Below are positions 1 through 8,564 of a stretch of 64,000 bases of DNA, in pieces. The notes under the pieces are model-generated. The model was not told the origin of the DNA and made no database searches. It saw nothing but the letters and a program-made list of their open reading frames with translations. This stretch comes from Chloroflexota bacterium (GTDB lineage: Bacteria; Chloroflexota; Anaerolineae; Anaerolineales; Anaerolineaceae), in NCBI GenBank assembly GCA_029561345.1, contig JAKQJC010000057.1, forward strand, positions 36,654 through 100,653, read 5' to 3'. Position numbers and translations under genes: made by a program. How positions within the stretch are numbered: the first letter of the stretch is position 1; every line of letters begins with the position of its first letter.

Positions 1-120
1 GAAGCTGTCAAGCTCGATACCCTCAAACTGGTCAACTATGACTTTGTGGCTTCAGCCGCTGCCAAGAAGGGCATCACCGAACGCTTTGACGCCGAAATTG
101 CCCCGGCTCCCAAAGAGTAA
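1..120 (+). CDS. ABC transporter substrate-binding protein, C-terminal fragment
   Basis: Frame 1 is open from the left edge to a TAA at 118-120 and encodes the last 39 residues of a protein that begins outside the window. The visible tail is Lys/Ala/Glu-rich and ends in APAPKE. No diagnostic motif is visible; the call rests on position, directly upstream of a permease and an ATPase on the same strand, where iron-type importers usually carry the extracellular binding protein gene. A strong hairpin follows the stop, an arrangement common after abundant binding-protein genes. Confidence 0.55.
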   Translation, partial: EAVKLDTLKLVNYDFVASAAAKKGITERFDAEIAPAPKE

Positions 121-149
121 CTGTTTGATCTGCAAATAAACACAGCCCG

Positions 150-184
150 GGGAGGCTGCCCCCCAACCAGATGGGCAGCCTCCC
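150..184 (+). terminator. 12-bp perfect hairpin between binding protein and permease genes
   Basis: GGGAGGCTGCCC (150-161) pairs perfectly with GGGCAGCCTCCC (173-184) around an 11-nt loop. It is followed by TTCTT rather than a full T-run. Lying inside the operon, it may act as a leaky terminator or an mRNA-stabilising structure that raises binding-protein expression relative to the membrane components. Confidence 0.6.
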
Positions 185-211
185 TTCTTATCAGAGAAAG
201 GATGGTCAAAC

Positions 212-1933
212 ATGGCAACGATCTCTCTAAAACGCAGGTTGGGCGAATTTCGCCGCATTGGTTCCGATTGGACCCTCCTGGTCGGCCTGCTGGTGGTGGT
301 GCTGTTTTTGGGCGTCGCCATCATCTACCCGCTCTCCAAAATGCTGGGCGTTTCATTCACCGCTGAATCTTTTGCTTATTATGTCCGCTATTTTTCTTCG
401 CCGGTTTATCAGGGCATCATGTGGAACACCATCCAGCTTGGCCTGGTGGTGGGCCTGTTTGGCACTGCGCTTGGCTTTCTGTTTGCCTATGTGCAGGTGC
501 GTGTGGATGTACCCTTCAAGAAATTCATGAACCTGATGGCCCTCATGCCCATCATCAGCCCGCCCTTTGCGGTGGCCACCGCCGCCATTGTCCTTTTCGG
601 GCGCGGCGGGCTCATCACCTACCGCCTTTTTGGCATCCGCTACAACCTGTATGGGTTCACCGGCCTGACCATTGTGCTCACCCTGTCCCTCTTCACCGTG
701 GCCTATATGAACCTTCAGGGCATGCTGCGCGCCCTCGACCCTTCTCTCGACGAAGCCGCCACCAACCTGGGCGCCTCCAAATGGCATGTCTTCCGCACCA
801 TCACCCTTCCCATGCTCATCCCTGGCATTGCCAGTTCATTCTTGCTCCTTTTTGTTGAAGCCATTGCCGATCTGGCCAATCCATTGGTGTTGGGCGGCGA
901 TTTCACTGTGCTCGCCTCGCGGGTTTATATCGCCATCTCGGGCGAATATGATATCTTTGCCGGATCCGTGCTGTCGGTGATCTTGCTGGTGCCTTCCCTG
1001 ACGGTCTTCATTGTCCAGCGTTATTGGGTCAGCCGTAAATCGGTCATCTCCGTCACCGGCAAACCCGCTGGCAAACCCACCATGATCACCAACCCCATTG
1101 TGCGCTGGGGTCTGTTCGCCCTCACCATGTTCTTTTCCCTGCTCATCCTGCTCATTTACGGCACCGTGTTCGTTGGCGCTTTCACCGAGCTCTTTGGCAT
1201 CAACTACACCCCCACCCTGCGCCATTTTGAGTTTGTCGTCCTGGGGCTGGGCTCACAGGCCATGATGGACACCACCAAAATGTCCCTCATTGCCACCCCC
1301 ATTGCCGGCGTTTTGGGCATGCTCATCGCCTGGCTGGTAGTGCGCAAGCACTTCACCGGCCGCAGCCTCATTGATTTCATCTCCATGCTCGGCATTGCCC
1401 TGCCCGGCACCGTGCTCGGCATCGGCTATCTGCTGGCTTTCAACAAACCCGCTGATATTGGTTCCATCACCCTGCTGCCCCCGCTGGCCGGCGGCACCGC
1501 CATCGCCGGCGGCACCATCGCCCTCATTCTGGCTTATGTGGTGCGCAGTGTGCCAGCCGGGGTGCGCGCCGGGGTGGCCTCCCTCCAGCAAATTGACCCG
1601 TCCATTGAAGAGGCTTCCATCAGCCTGGGCGCCGATAATGCCACCACCTTCCGCAAAGTCACCCTGCCGCTCATCCGCCCGGCCTTCCTCACCGGCCTGG
1701 TGTACAGCTTCGCCCGCTCCATGACCTCGCTTTCGGCCGTCATCTTCCTTTCCACACCCTATGCCAAAATCATGACCGCCCAGATTTTGAACGAGGTGGA
1801 TGCCGGGCGCTTCGGCAACGCCTTTGCCTATTGTGATATTCTGATCATCATGGTGTTGATTGTGATCGGAATATTGTATTTTGTCGTTGGCACCACCACC
1901 GGTGTTGAACGCGATTTTGGTGTTTCACTGTAG
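212..1933 (+). CDS. Iron-type ABC transporter permease with two fused membrane modules
   Basis: A 573-residue integral membrane protein with about twelve hydrophobic segments in two homologous halves. Each half has the cytoplasmic EAA loop that contacts the ATPase: EAATNLGASKW around residue 180 and EEASISLGAD around residue 470, both followed by a TLP(M/L)I segment. Fused double permeases of this size are typical of ferric iron importers (FbpB/AfuB family). Related transporters for other small anions share the architecture, so the substrate is inferred. It lies between a binding-protein fragment and an ATPase gene, which begins 15 bp downstream. GAGAAAGGA at 194-202 can serve as ribosome-binding site. 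Confidence 0.88.
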   Translation: MATISLKRRLGEFRRIGSDWTLLVGLLVVVLFLGVAIIYPLSKMLGVSFTAESFAYYVRYFSSPVYQGIMWNTIQLGLVVGLFGTALGFLFAYVQVRVDVPFKKFMNLMALMPIISPPFAVATAAIVLFGRGGLITYRLFGIRYNLYGFTGLTIVLTLSLFTVAYMNLQGMLRALDPSLDEAATNLGASKWHVFRTITLPMLIPGIASSFLLLFVEAIADLANPLVLGGDFTVLASRVYIAISGEYDIFAGSVLSVILLVPSLTVFIVQRYWVSRKSVISVTGKPAGKPTMITNPIVRWGLFALTMFFSLLILLIYGTVFVGAFTELFGINYTPTLRHFEFVVLGLGSQAMMDTTKMSLIATPIAGVLGMLIAWLVVRKHFTGRSLIDFISMLGIALPGTVLGIGYLLAFNKPADIGSITLLPPLAGGTAIAGGTIALILAYVVRSVPAGVRAGVASLQQIDPSIEEASISLGADNATTFRKVTLPLIRPAFLTGLVYSFARSMTSLSAVIFLSTPYAKIMTAQILNEVDAGRFGNAFAYCDILIIMVLIVIGILYFVVGTTTGVERDFGVSL

Positions 1934-1948
1934 CAGGAGGCTTACCTC

Positions 1949-3052
1949 ATGACCACCCAGACTTCACCTTCGGGTCATTTATTACTGAATTCCATCAGCA
2001 AAGTGTTTGAACAGGGCAGCAACCGTGTGCGTGCGGTTGATAACGTCTCGCTGGAAATTCACGGCGGCGAATTTATCACCCTGCTGGGCCCTTCCGGCTG
2101 CGGTAAAACCACCACCCTGCGTCTGATCGCCGGCTTCGAGCTTCCCAGCAGCGGTCAGCTTGTGCTGGATAAGCGGGATATTGCCAACCTGCCGCCCAAC
2201 CAGCGCCCCATGGCCATGGTATTCCAGAGCTACGCACTTTTCCCGCACCTCAACGTGTTTGAAAATGTGGCCTACGGCCTGCATTTGAAAAAGATGAAGG
2301 ATAACGAGATCCGCGAAGCCGTTGAAATTGTGCTCAATATGATGAACCTGACCGGCCTGGGCAAGCGCAGTCCCAGCCAGCTCTCTGGCGGACAGCAGCA
2401 GCGCGTGGCCCTGGCCCGCGCCATGGTGATGAAACCCAAAGTGCTGCTCTTTGACGAACCGCTCTCCAACCTTGATGCCAAGCTGCGCATTCAAATGCGC
2501 GTGGAAATCCGCCGCCTGCAGCAGCGCCTGGGCATCACCAGCATCTATGTCACCCACGACCAGGTGGAAGCCATGAGCCTTTCGGATCGCATTGTGGTGA
2601 TGAACAAAGGCCGCATTGAACAGGTGGGCACACCGGTGGAAATCTTCCTGCGCCCGGCCTCTCTCTTTGTGGCCGATTTTATCGGGCGCGCCAACTTTAT
2701 CGAAGTGACGGTGCTGGGCCGCCAGGGTGATTCCTGCGTGGTCAAAGCCTTTGGCGCTGATTTCAAAGTGCCGTGCAGCCCTATCATCGAGACTGGCAAA
2801 CAAGCCTACCTGATGATCCGTCCCGAAATGATGAAACTCACTCCCCAAACGGGCAGCAAGGCTCAAATCCGCTCAACCATTTACCTTGGCTCTTCCGTTG
2901 AATATGAGGTGGATGACGGCGGCTCGATGTTAATGGCTGTTGATACCCAGCCGCATTTTGAGAATATCCTGAGCGAAGGCACCCCGGTGGCAGTCAGTTT
3001 CGATCCATCCACCAGTTATGTCTTGCCCTATGAGGAACGTCCCTCAAAATAA
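1949..3052 (+). CDS. ABC transporter ATP-binding protein, FbpC/PotA type
   Basis: A 367-residue ATPase that energises the importer encoded just upstream. In order it shows Walker [11 protein letters not shown] (about residues 48-57), the Q-loop FQSYALFPH, the signature LSGGQQQR, Walker [12 protein letters not shown] and the switch histidine in YVTHDQ. About 120 further residues match the TOBE regulatory domain of the iron/spermidine/sugar importer subfamily (usual length 350-370). An AGGAGG site sits upstream of the ATG. The cargo (iron versus another small ligand) cannot be read from this subunit. Confidence 0.92.
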   Translation: MTTQTSPSGHLLLNSISKVFEQGSNRVRAVDNVSLEIHGGEFITLLGPSGCGKTTTLRLIAGFELPSSGQLVLDKRDIANLPPNQRPMAMVFQSYALFPHLNVFENVAYGLHLKKMKDNEIREAVEIVLNMMNLTGLGKRSPSQLSGGQQQRVALARAMVMKPKVLLFDEPLSNLDAKLRIQMRVEIRRLQQRLGITSIYVTHDQVEAMSLSDRIVVMNKGRIEQVGTPVEIFLRPASLFVADFIGRANFIEVTVLGRQGDSCVVKAFGADFKVPCSPIIETGKQAYLMIRPEMMKLTPQTGSKAQIRSTIYLGSSVEYEVDDGGSMLMAVDTQPHFENILSEGTPVAVSFDPSTSYVLPYEERPSK

Positions 3053-3100
3053 TGACACGATTTAGCACAATCAGGCATTTATCAGACAACTGTTTTGCGG

Positions 3101-3136
3101 TATAATTCATCCCCGCGTTAAACTCACTCTGCGGGG
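3101..3136 (+). promoter_or_regulatory. Putative -10 box and leader hairpin before the mgtC-like gene
   Basis: A perfect TATAAT lies at 3101-3106, about 48 bp before the MgtC-family start codon; no good -35 is visible. Just downstream CCCCGC (3111-3116) and GCGGGG (3131-3136) can form a 6-bp stem with a 14-nt loop. The expected transcription start falls at the left arm, so the hairpin may sit at the extreme 5' end of the mRNA or not form at all. Confidence 0.45.
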
Positions 3137-3153
3137 AACCAGAGGTTTTTACC

Positions 3154-3822
3154 ATGATTTCAGAAACAGATATTGCCATCCGCCTGGTTGTCGCGGCTTT
3201 GTTAGGCGCACTCATCGGCCTGGACCGCGAAAGGCAGAACCAGCCTGCCGGCCTGCGCACCCACATCATCCTGGTCACCGGGGCTGCCCTGGCCATGATC
3301 CTGTCTATTAACATGTCCATGCAGTTCAATCACATTGCGCCCAATGGCGATCCCTCCCGCCTGGCCGCCCAGGTGCTATCAGGCATTGGCTTCCTTGGCG
3401 CCGGCGCCATCATGCGCTACGGTCCCAACATCAAAGGCCTCACCACTGCCACCTCGCTGTGGACCATGGCCGTGGTGGGTCTGGCTGTTGGCGCGGGTTA
3501 TATCTGGGTGGCTGTTGGCACATCGGCCTTTCTCTTCGCCGCCCTTTCAGTGCTGAGCAAAATTGAAAAAAACAAGCTCACCGTGAATGTGGTCCGGCAG
3601 CTTTCTCTCTCCTATGCGTTTCACCCTGGCATTGAAGAAAGTCTGCACACCATTCTGGCTGAACGCACCAAAAATTACACCATCACCCGCATGGAACGCA
3701 ATGTGCATCAGAACCGCCTGCGCATCACCGTTATGATCCGCCTGAAAAGCACCGAAAACCTCACGCCTCTGGTGGACGAACTGGCCACCATGCCCGGCAT
3801 TCGCGGCATTCGCGTGGAATAA
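3154..3822 (+). CDS. MgtC/SapB family membrane protein
   Basis: A 222-residue protein. The N-terminal half (about residues 1-135) has four or five hydrophobic helices with family hallmarks: LLGALIGLDRERQ near the start, then GLRTH, and GIGFLGAGAIM. The C-terminal 80 residues look like a soluble ACT-like domain. Relatives of this length are common in free-living bacteria and are linked to magnesium homeostasis or control of F-type ATP synthase, but the biochemical role is unsettled. It is monocistronic, with its own -10 box and a strong terminator. The ATG follows an AGAGG site. Confidence 0.88.
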   Translation: MISETDIAIRLVVAALLGALIGLDRERQNQPAGLRTHIILVTGAALAMILSINMSMQFNHIAPNGDPSRLAAQVLSGIGFLGAGAIMRYGPNIKGLTTATSLWTMAVVGLAVGAGYIWVAVGTSAFLFAALSVLSKIEKNKLTVNVVRQLSLSYAFHPGIEESLHTILAERTKNYTITRMERNVHQNRLRITVMIRLKSTENLTPLVDELATMPGIRGIRVE

Positions 3823-3840
3823 TCACCAGGTAAAAAAACA

Positions 3841-3875
3841 AAAAGGCCTTCTTGTTTTGAAGGCCTTTTTGTTTT
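3841..3875 (+). terminator. Rho-independent terminator after the mgtC-like gene
   Basis: AAAAGGCCTTC (3841-3851) pairs with GAAGGCCTTTT (3859-3869) around a 7-nt loop and is followed by a T-rich tract. It sits 19 bp after the stop codon of the MgtC-family gene. Confidence 0.85.
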
Positions 3876-3945
3876 GCGGCTGACGAGCAAGAAGATATGT
3901 GATATTCAAGGGGCAAAACAGGAAGATCATTTGATGACCAGTGAG

Positions 3946-3982
3946 TATAATCAAGTTAATCGCGTCATTTTTTGGAAGGAGA
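3946..3982 (+). promoter_or_regulatory. -10 box and ribosome-binding site that decide the thioesterase start
   Basis: A perfect TATAAT (3946-3951) and a strong GGAAGGAG (3974-3981) lie in front of the ATG at 3988. They argue against the longer in-frame start at 3874, which would overlap the preceding terminator and lie upstream of the promoter. No convincing -35 was found. Confidence 0.5.
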
Positions 3983-3987
3983 GTAAA

Positions 3988-4401
3988 ATGGACGTTCCCA
4001 CTTATACCAATTACCATTTGGTGAAAAGCGAAGACCTGAACCATCACGGCACACTTTACGCCGGCCGCACAGCCGAATGGTTTGTTGAGGCGGGCTTTAT
4101 TGCCGCCGCCAGCCTGACCGAGCCCGAAAACATCGTCTGTCTCAAAATCCACGGCATGACCTTCACCCGCCCCATCCGGCGCGGCGATGTGGTGTGTTTT
4201 AAGAGCAAAATCGTCCTGGCCGGCAAAACCCGCCTGGTGGCTCATGTCAGCGTGGAAATCCGTAATGATGTTGCCGTCAGCGGCTTCATCACTTTCATTC
4301 ATGTTGACCAGGATAATAAGCCATTCCCTCACGGCATCACCATCGTGCCAACCGATCCTGCTGATATTGAACTGGCCAGGCAGGCCCAGGAACTCAAATA
4401 G
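3988..4401 (+). CDS. Acyl-CoA thioesterase, hotdog fold
   Basis: A 137-residue single hotdog-domain protein. NHHGTLYAG near residue 19 and the following Trp/Phe-rich helix match the acyl-CoA hydrolase subfamily (YciA/BACH-like), which releases CoA from acyl-CoA thioesters in the cytosol. A second conserved stretch, HGMTFTRPIRRGDVV, is the central strand pair of the fold. The start is fixed by a strong GGAAGGAG seven bases upstream. It stands alone between a terminator and purB, so the physiological substrate cannot be inferred from context. Confidence 0.8.
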   Translation: MDVPTYTNYHLVKSEDLNHHGTLYAGRTAEWFVEAGFIAAASLTEPENIVCLKIHGMTFTRPIRRGDVVCFKSKIVLAGKTRLVAHVSVEIRNDVAVSGFITFIHVDQDNKPFPHGITIVPTDPADIELARQAQELK

Positions 4402-4570
4402 GTTTCCACCTGCCGCCGACTCCTCAAGTCCATTTGAGATGCCGGTGTTGTCGTAAGACATGGTTCGCTTGTGACACAGCCCGCCGTACAAGGTGTTATT
4501 CTACACTGGAAGCCCGCTGGAAATTAAGCTATCATACCGATAATCCCATCATTGCATCTTCTTTCATGTT

Positions 4571-5962
4571 ATGACAGACTACACCAACTACCTATCTCCT
4601 TTTAGCTGGCGCTATGCCACCCCCGCCATGCGGCAATTGTGGAGCGAAAACCACAAGCGCCAGCTCTGGCGGCATATCTGGACAACCCTGGCCGATGTCC
4701 AATCGCGCCACGGCCTGGTCACATCTGCCCAGGTTGCCGATATCCGCGCCCACACCAACGATATCGACATCCCGCGCGCCCTCGAAATAGAGGAAGAAAT
4801 TCGCCACGACCTGATGGCCGAATTAAAGACCTTTGCCGCCCAATGCCCTCTCGGTGGCGGCGCCCTGCACCTCGGCGCCACTTCCATGGATATTGAAGAC
4901 AACGCCGATGCCCTGCGCTTGCGCGAGGCCCTCGACCTGGTTCTGGCCGACCTGCGCAGCCTGCTGCTGGCCTTTGCCGAGAAAATGGACGCCTACGCGG
5001 ATACCCCCCTCATGGCCTTCACCCATCTGCAGCCGGCCGAGCCCTCCACCATCGGCTACCGCCTCACCCTCTATGCCCAGGACCTGCTGGAAGATTGGGA
5101 GCGCCTGAACGCCGAACGTCAGAAAGTGCGCGGCAAAGGCTTCAAAGGCGCCGTGGGCACCGCTGCCGCTTATATGGATCTGCTGGGTGATGAAACGTAC
5201 CCAACCTTCGAAGACCAGATGAGCGCCGCCCTGGACCTGCCGTTTTATCCCGCCGCTTCGCAAACCTATCCGCGCAAGCAGGATTATTCTATTCTGGCGG
5301 CCCTGGCCGGGCTGGGCGCCTCGCTGCACAAATTTGCCTTTGACCTGCGCATTCTGCAAAGCCCGCCGGTGGGTGAATTTGCCGAACCCTTTGGCGCCAA
5401 ACAGGTGGGGTCATCCGCCATGCCCTTCAAGCGCAACCCCATCAACGCCGAAAAGATCGATTCCCTGGCCCGTCTGCTGGCGCAATTCCCCCGCACCGCC
5501 TGGGATAACGCCGCCAATTCGCTGCTTGAACGCACCCTTGATGACAGCGCCAACCGCCGCACCCTGCTGCCCGAAGCCTTCCTGCTCTGCTCGGAACTGC
5601 TCAATGTCAGCCGCCGCCTGGTTGCCGGCCTGCAAATCAATCACGCTGCCATTCAGCGCAACCTGGCTGCCTATGCCCCCTTTGCCGCCACTGAAAGCGT
5701 GTTGATGGCTCTGGCCCGCGCCGGCGCCGACCGTCAGGAAATGCACGAAGTGCTGCGCGAACTGGCCCTGCAGGCCTGGGCCGCCGTGCAAAATGGTCAG
5801 CCCAACCCTCTGCTGGCTTCACTCGCCGCCGATCCACGCATCACTGCCTATCTCTCCCCTGAAACGATTCAGGATTTGACCACCCATTTCACCCACACGG
5901 GCATTGCCCCCCTGCGCGCCCGCCAGATGGCCCGGCGCATTCACTCAGATTTCTCTGAATAA
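4571..5962 (+). CDS. purB: Adenylosuccinate lyase
   Basis: A 463-residue member of the fumarase/aspartase superfamily. The superfamily signature appears as GSSAMPFKRNPINAEKI around residue 280, with the mobile-loop serine pair. Upstream are the substrate-binding blocks GATSMDIEDN (about residue 98) and FTHLQPAEPST (about residue 150). The enzyme cleaves adenylosuccinate and SAICAR in purine synthesis; length and motifs fit PurB better than argininosuccinate lyase. No clear Shine-Dalgarno sequence precedes the ATG; a GATAAT lies at 4539-4544. The glutamine synthetase gene follows after 21 bp, so the two may share a transcript. Confidence 0.9.
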   Translation: MTDYTNYLSPFSWRYATPAMRQLWSENHKRQLWRHIWTTLADVQSRHGLVTSAQVADIRAHTNDIDIPRALEIEEEIRHDLMAELKTFAAQCPLGGGALHLGATSMDIEDNADALRLREALDLVLADLRSLLLAFAEKMDAYADTPLMAFTHLQPAEPSTIGYRLTLYAQDLLEDWERLNAERQKVRGKGFKGAVGTAAAYMDLLGDETYPTFEDQMSAALDLPFYPAASQTYPRKQDYSILAALAGLGASLHKFAFDLRILQSPPVGEFAEPFGAKQVGSSAMPFKRNPINAEKIDSLARLLAQFPRTAWDNAANSLLERTLDDSANRRTLLPEAFLLCSELLNVSRRLVAGLQINHAAIQRNLAAYAPFAATESVLMALARAGADRQEMHEVLRELALQAWAAVQNGQPNPLLASLAADPRITAYLSPETIQDLTTHFTHTGIAPLRARQMARRIHSDFSE

Positions 5963-5983
5963 ATCTATCATAAGGAGACCTGC

Positions 5984-7390
5984 ATGTTTAAGGATTTTGA
6001 ATCAGCTCTGGATTTTATCGAAACAAACCAGATTCGCATGGTGGATCTTAAATTCGTCGGCCTGACCGGCCGCTGGCACCATGTGACCCTTTCAGCCAAG
6101 GAGTTTAAACCCGGCCTGATGACTGGCGGGGTGGGTTTTGATGGCTCCAGCGTTGGCCTCAAAAGCGTCAAATCTGGCGACATGGCCCTCATCCCCGATC
6201 TGAGCACCGCCATTATTGATCCATTCTGGGATACGCCCACCCTCAGCTTCATTTGCAACACGGTTGAAGCCGACACCAAAAAGCTCTTCCACCGCGATCC
6301 GCGTGAAATTCTGCGCCGCTCTGAAGCCTTCATGCGCGCCTGCGGCATTGCCGATGAAAGCCGCTGGGGCCCTGAATTTGAATTTTATGTGTTCTCCAAC
6401 GTCAACTACGAGAACCACACCCAATCTGCCTATTACCAGATCGATGCCGTGGAAGGCTTCTGGAACAGCGCTGCCCCGGTCATTCCCCAGCACGGCGGCT
6501 ACCACGCCATTCCGCCCCGCGATCAGACCTTCCAGCTGCGCACCCGCATGGTGACCCTGCTGGAAGAAGCCGGCATCCCGGTCAAATACCATCACCACGA
6601 AGTCGGCAGCCCCGGCCAGTGCGAAATTGAAACCCCCATCCTCGGCATGATGGAAGCTGCTGATGCCTCCATGCTGATCAAATACATCGTCAAAATGGCC
6701 GCCCATCAGGAAGGCCAGGTGGCCACCTTCATGCCCAAGCCCCTCTTTGGCGAAGCCGGCAGCGGCATGCATTTCCACCAGCAGCTCTTCAAAAACGGCA
6801 TCAATGCCTTCTATGACGCCCAGGGCCCCAACCTGTTGAGCAAAACCGCCCTCTACTACATTGGCGGCCTGCTCACCCATGCCCCGGCGGTGCTGGCTTT
6901 CACCAACCCCTCCACCAATTCCTACTGCCGCCTGGTTCCCGGCTACGAAGCCCCTGTCAACTGCTTCTTCTCCTCAGGCAACCGCTCTGCGGCCATCCGC
7001 ATCCCCAAATACGCCACCCAGCCCGAAAAAGTGCGCTTTGAATTCCGCCCGCCCGATGCCACCTGCAACCCCTACCTGGCCATGTCGGCCATGCTGATGG
7101 CCGGCCTCGACGGCATCCGCAACCAGATTGATCCCACCGCCGCCGGCTTTGGCCCCATCGATGAAAATATCTTCGCCTGGTCGCCTGAACGCCGCGCCAC
7201 CATCAAGGCCCTGCCCACTTCGCTGAGCGAAGCCCTGGCAGCCCTCAACAAGGACCATGACTTCCTGCTGGCCGGCGAAGTCTTTGACGAAGAAACCATC
7301 CAGGATTGGATTAAGGCCAAGGCTGCCGAAGAGCATGCCCTGCGCACCCGCCCTCATCCCTACGAGTTCGAGCTCTATTTCGATCTCTAA
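5984..7390 (+). CDS. glnA: Glutamine synthetase, type I, lacking the adenylylation tyrosine
   Basis: A 468-residue GSI enzyme that makes glutamine from glutamate, ammonia and ATP. Visible blocks are GFDGSSVG, GPEFEFYVF with metal-binding glutamates, GSGMHFHQQL, PGYEAPVNC, NRSAAIRIP and the C-terminal PHPYEFELYFDL. In the enterobacterial enzyme the regulatory tyrosine is Tyr397 in the segment NLYDLPP. Here residue 397 is Phe in NIFAWSP (codon 7172-7174), so adenylylation at that site is not possible. An AAGGAG site precedes the ATG. A terminator lies just downstream. Confidence 0.95.
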   Translation: MFKDFESALDFIETNQIRMVDLKFVGLTGRWHHVTLSAKEFKPGLMTGGVGFDGSSVGLKSVKSGDMALIPDLSTAIIDPFWDTPTLSFICNTVEADTKKLFHRDPREILRRSEAFMRACGIADESRWGPEFEFYVFSNVNYENHTQSAYYQIDAVEGFWNSAAPVIPQHGGYHAIPPRDQTFQLRTRMVTLLEEAGIPVKYHHHEVGSPGQCEIETPILGMMEAADASMLIKYIVKMAAHQEGQVATFMPKPLFGEAGSGMHFHQQLFKNGINAFYDAQGPNLLSKTALYYIGGLLTHAPAVLAFTNPSTNSYCRLVPGYEAPVNCFFSSGNRSAAIRIPKYATQPEKVRFEFRPPDATCNPYLAMSAMLMAGLDGIRNQIDPTAAGFGPIDENIFAWSPERRATIKALPTSLSEALAALNKDHDFLLAGEVFDEETIQDWIKAKAAEEHALRTRPHPYEFELYFDL

Positions 7391-7410
7391 TCCCCTGTCC
7401 TATCAAAGCA

Positions 7411-7447
7411 AATCCCCCGCTGGCATCATTTACCGCGGGGGATTTTT
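7411..7447 (+). terminator. Rho-independent terminator after glnA
   Basis: AATCCCCCGC (7411-7420) pairs perfectly with GCGGGGGATT (7435-7444) and is followed by TTT. It lies in the convergent gap between glnA and the minus-strand gene ending at 7495. Confidence 0.85.
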
Positions 7448-7494
7448 ATGGTCCGAAACCTGCCGTGTTCACCGGCAGCCTCGAAACGCCGCAC

Positions 7495-8043
7495 TCAATT
7501 CACCGGCCGTTCCGTTTGATGCACCGACTGGTACATCATGCCCCATGACCAGTCGTTAAGATATTTCTCAATGTCTTGCAAAATGGTCAGGCGCGCGCGC
7601 AGGGTCTTCATCAGGTCGTGCGCATCAGCCACCAACCGCCGGCACTCTTCCCGTGCATTATCATCTTCAATGCCGTGCAAATCCATCAGAGTTTGCAGGC
7701 GGCTGCGCCGGTAGCGCAGCAACCCCACCAGGTCTTCCTGGTTGTCTATGGGCAAACCGCAGCTCTCCAGGTTGGCGCGCAGCGCCGTCAGAATTTGGCG
7801 CAGATCATCTTCCACCAGCCGGCGGCGCTTTTGCGTTTCGGCCATGGTTTCCTGCATTGCCACCAGGCTTTTGGTTCCAGCAGCCAGCAAACTTTCCACC
7901 AGCTTGCGCATCGGCTGGTCGCTGCTTTGTTCAAGGCAGGCCGTCAGAACATCCCCGGCCTGAATCCGGTACAGGGCACGCTCTGTGCTTTCGCGTTCTG
8001 GCAAATGTTCGCTCACACTCACCTCTTTTTTGCTTCTCATCAT
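7495..8043 (-). CDS. Helical protein of unknown function
   Basis: A 182-residue soluble protein with no signal peptide or membrane segment, and one I do not recognise. It is almost entirely helical, rich in Leu, Arg and Glu, with a likely coiled-coil or helical bundle across residues 40-165 (for example RKLVESLLAAGTKS, then QKRRRLVEDDLRQIL). The ATG at 8043 shares a base with the stop of the upstream SH3-like gene, so translational coupling is likely. A GTG at 8046 is a possible alternative start. Its place in a trio with a transporter and a membrane-anchored SH3-like protein gives no clear function. Confidence 0.7.
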   Translation of the reverse strand: MMRSKKEVSVSEHLPERESTERALYRIQAGDVLTACLEQSSDQPMRKLVESLLAAGTKSLVAMQETMAETQKRRRLVEDDLRQILTALRANLESCGLPIDNQEDLVGLLRYRRSRLQTLMDLHGIEDDNAREECRRLVADAHDLMKTLRARLTILQDIEKYLNDWSWGMMYQSVHQTERPVN

Positions 8044-8561
8044 CACGGTTGAACCGCCGGAAGGGTATCCACCACCTGCAGGTAATTGCCTACCGCCCAG
8101 CCGCGGCGGGTTTTATCATAGGGCGCCTGCAAATACCACCAGATATACCCGTCCGCTTCACGCGGTCCGTCTTCCACTTTAAACGCCTCATCATCATAAC
8201 CCAGGAACAGCGCCGCCCCGTTCAGCCCCGGTTCCGCCCGCAGCCGCAAGCCGCCTTCCGTGCCCGTAATTTTGACATACACGCCCACAGCGATGCTGCC
8301 CGGCTGCGGGGTGGCGGTTGGTGTGGTCTGCGGTTCCGGCGTGGCAATGATTGCCGGCGTCACCCCAGGAGCCGGAGTGGCTGTGGTGGGCTTTGAGGTG
8401 ACCTTTTGCGCCGGAATCACCGTCACCAGCGGATCGCCCGCCGGTCCCGGCGTGGCTGGGTTTTTAAACGCCAGAGTCACCAGGGCAGCCGCCATCAGCA
8501 GCACAAAGGCGATGATCAGGCCTCCCAGAATGACAATCAGGGTTTTCTGCGTTGTGCTCAT
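8043..8561 (-). CDS. Membrane-anchored SH3-like domain protein
   Basis: A 172-residue protein with one N-terminal transmembrane helix (about residues 8-32), a Pro/Thr/Ala-rich linker (about 33-92) and a C-terminal domain of about 70 residues. GVYVKITGTEGGLRLR and GWAVGNYLQVV are typical of bacterial SH3 (SH3b) folds. The topology suggests a domain displayed outside the membrane, perhaps contacting the cell wall. It starts 3 bp after the stop of the antiporter gene and overlaps the next gene. Such anchored SH3 proteins are frequent in Chloroflexota, mostly without assigned function. Confidence 0.75.
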   Translation of the reverse strand: MSTTQKTLIVILGGLIIAFVLLMAAALVTLAFKNPATPGPAGDPLVTVIPAQKVTSKPTTATPAPGVTPAIIATPEPQTTPTATPQPGSIAVGVYVKITGTEGGLRLRAEPGLNGAALFLGYDDEAFKVEDGPREADGYIWWYLQAPYDKTRRGWAVGNYLQVVDTLPAVQP

Positions 8562-8564
8562 ATA

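Noticed and set aside
1982..2866. Long minus-strand open frame opposite the ABC ATPase gene
   Set aside because: It mirrors a gene with complete ATPase motifs, is His/Gly/Gln-rich with no domain pattern, and has no ribosome-binding site; high GC makes such shadow frames common.
3874..3987. Longer N-terminus for the thioesterase starting at 3874
   Set aside because: It begins inside the preceding terminator and lies upstream of the -10 box and strong ribosome-binding site at 3946-3981; the extra residues are not part of the hotdog family.
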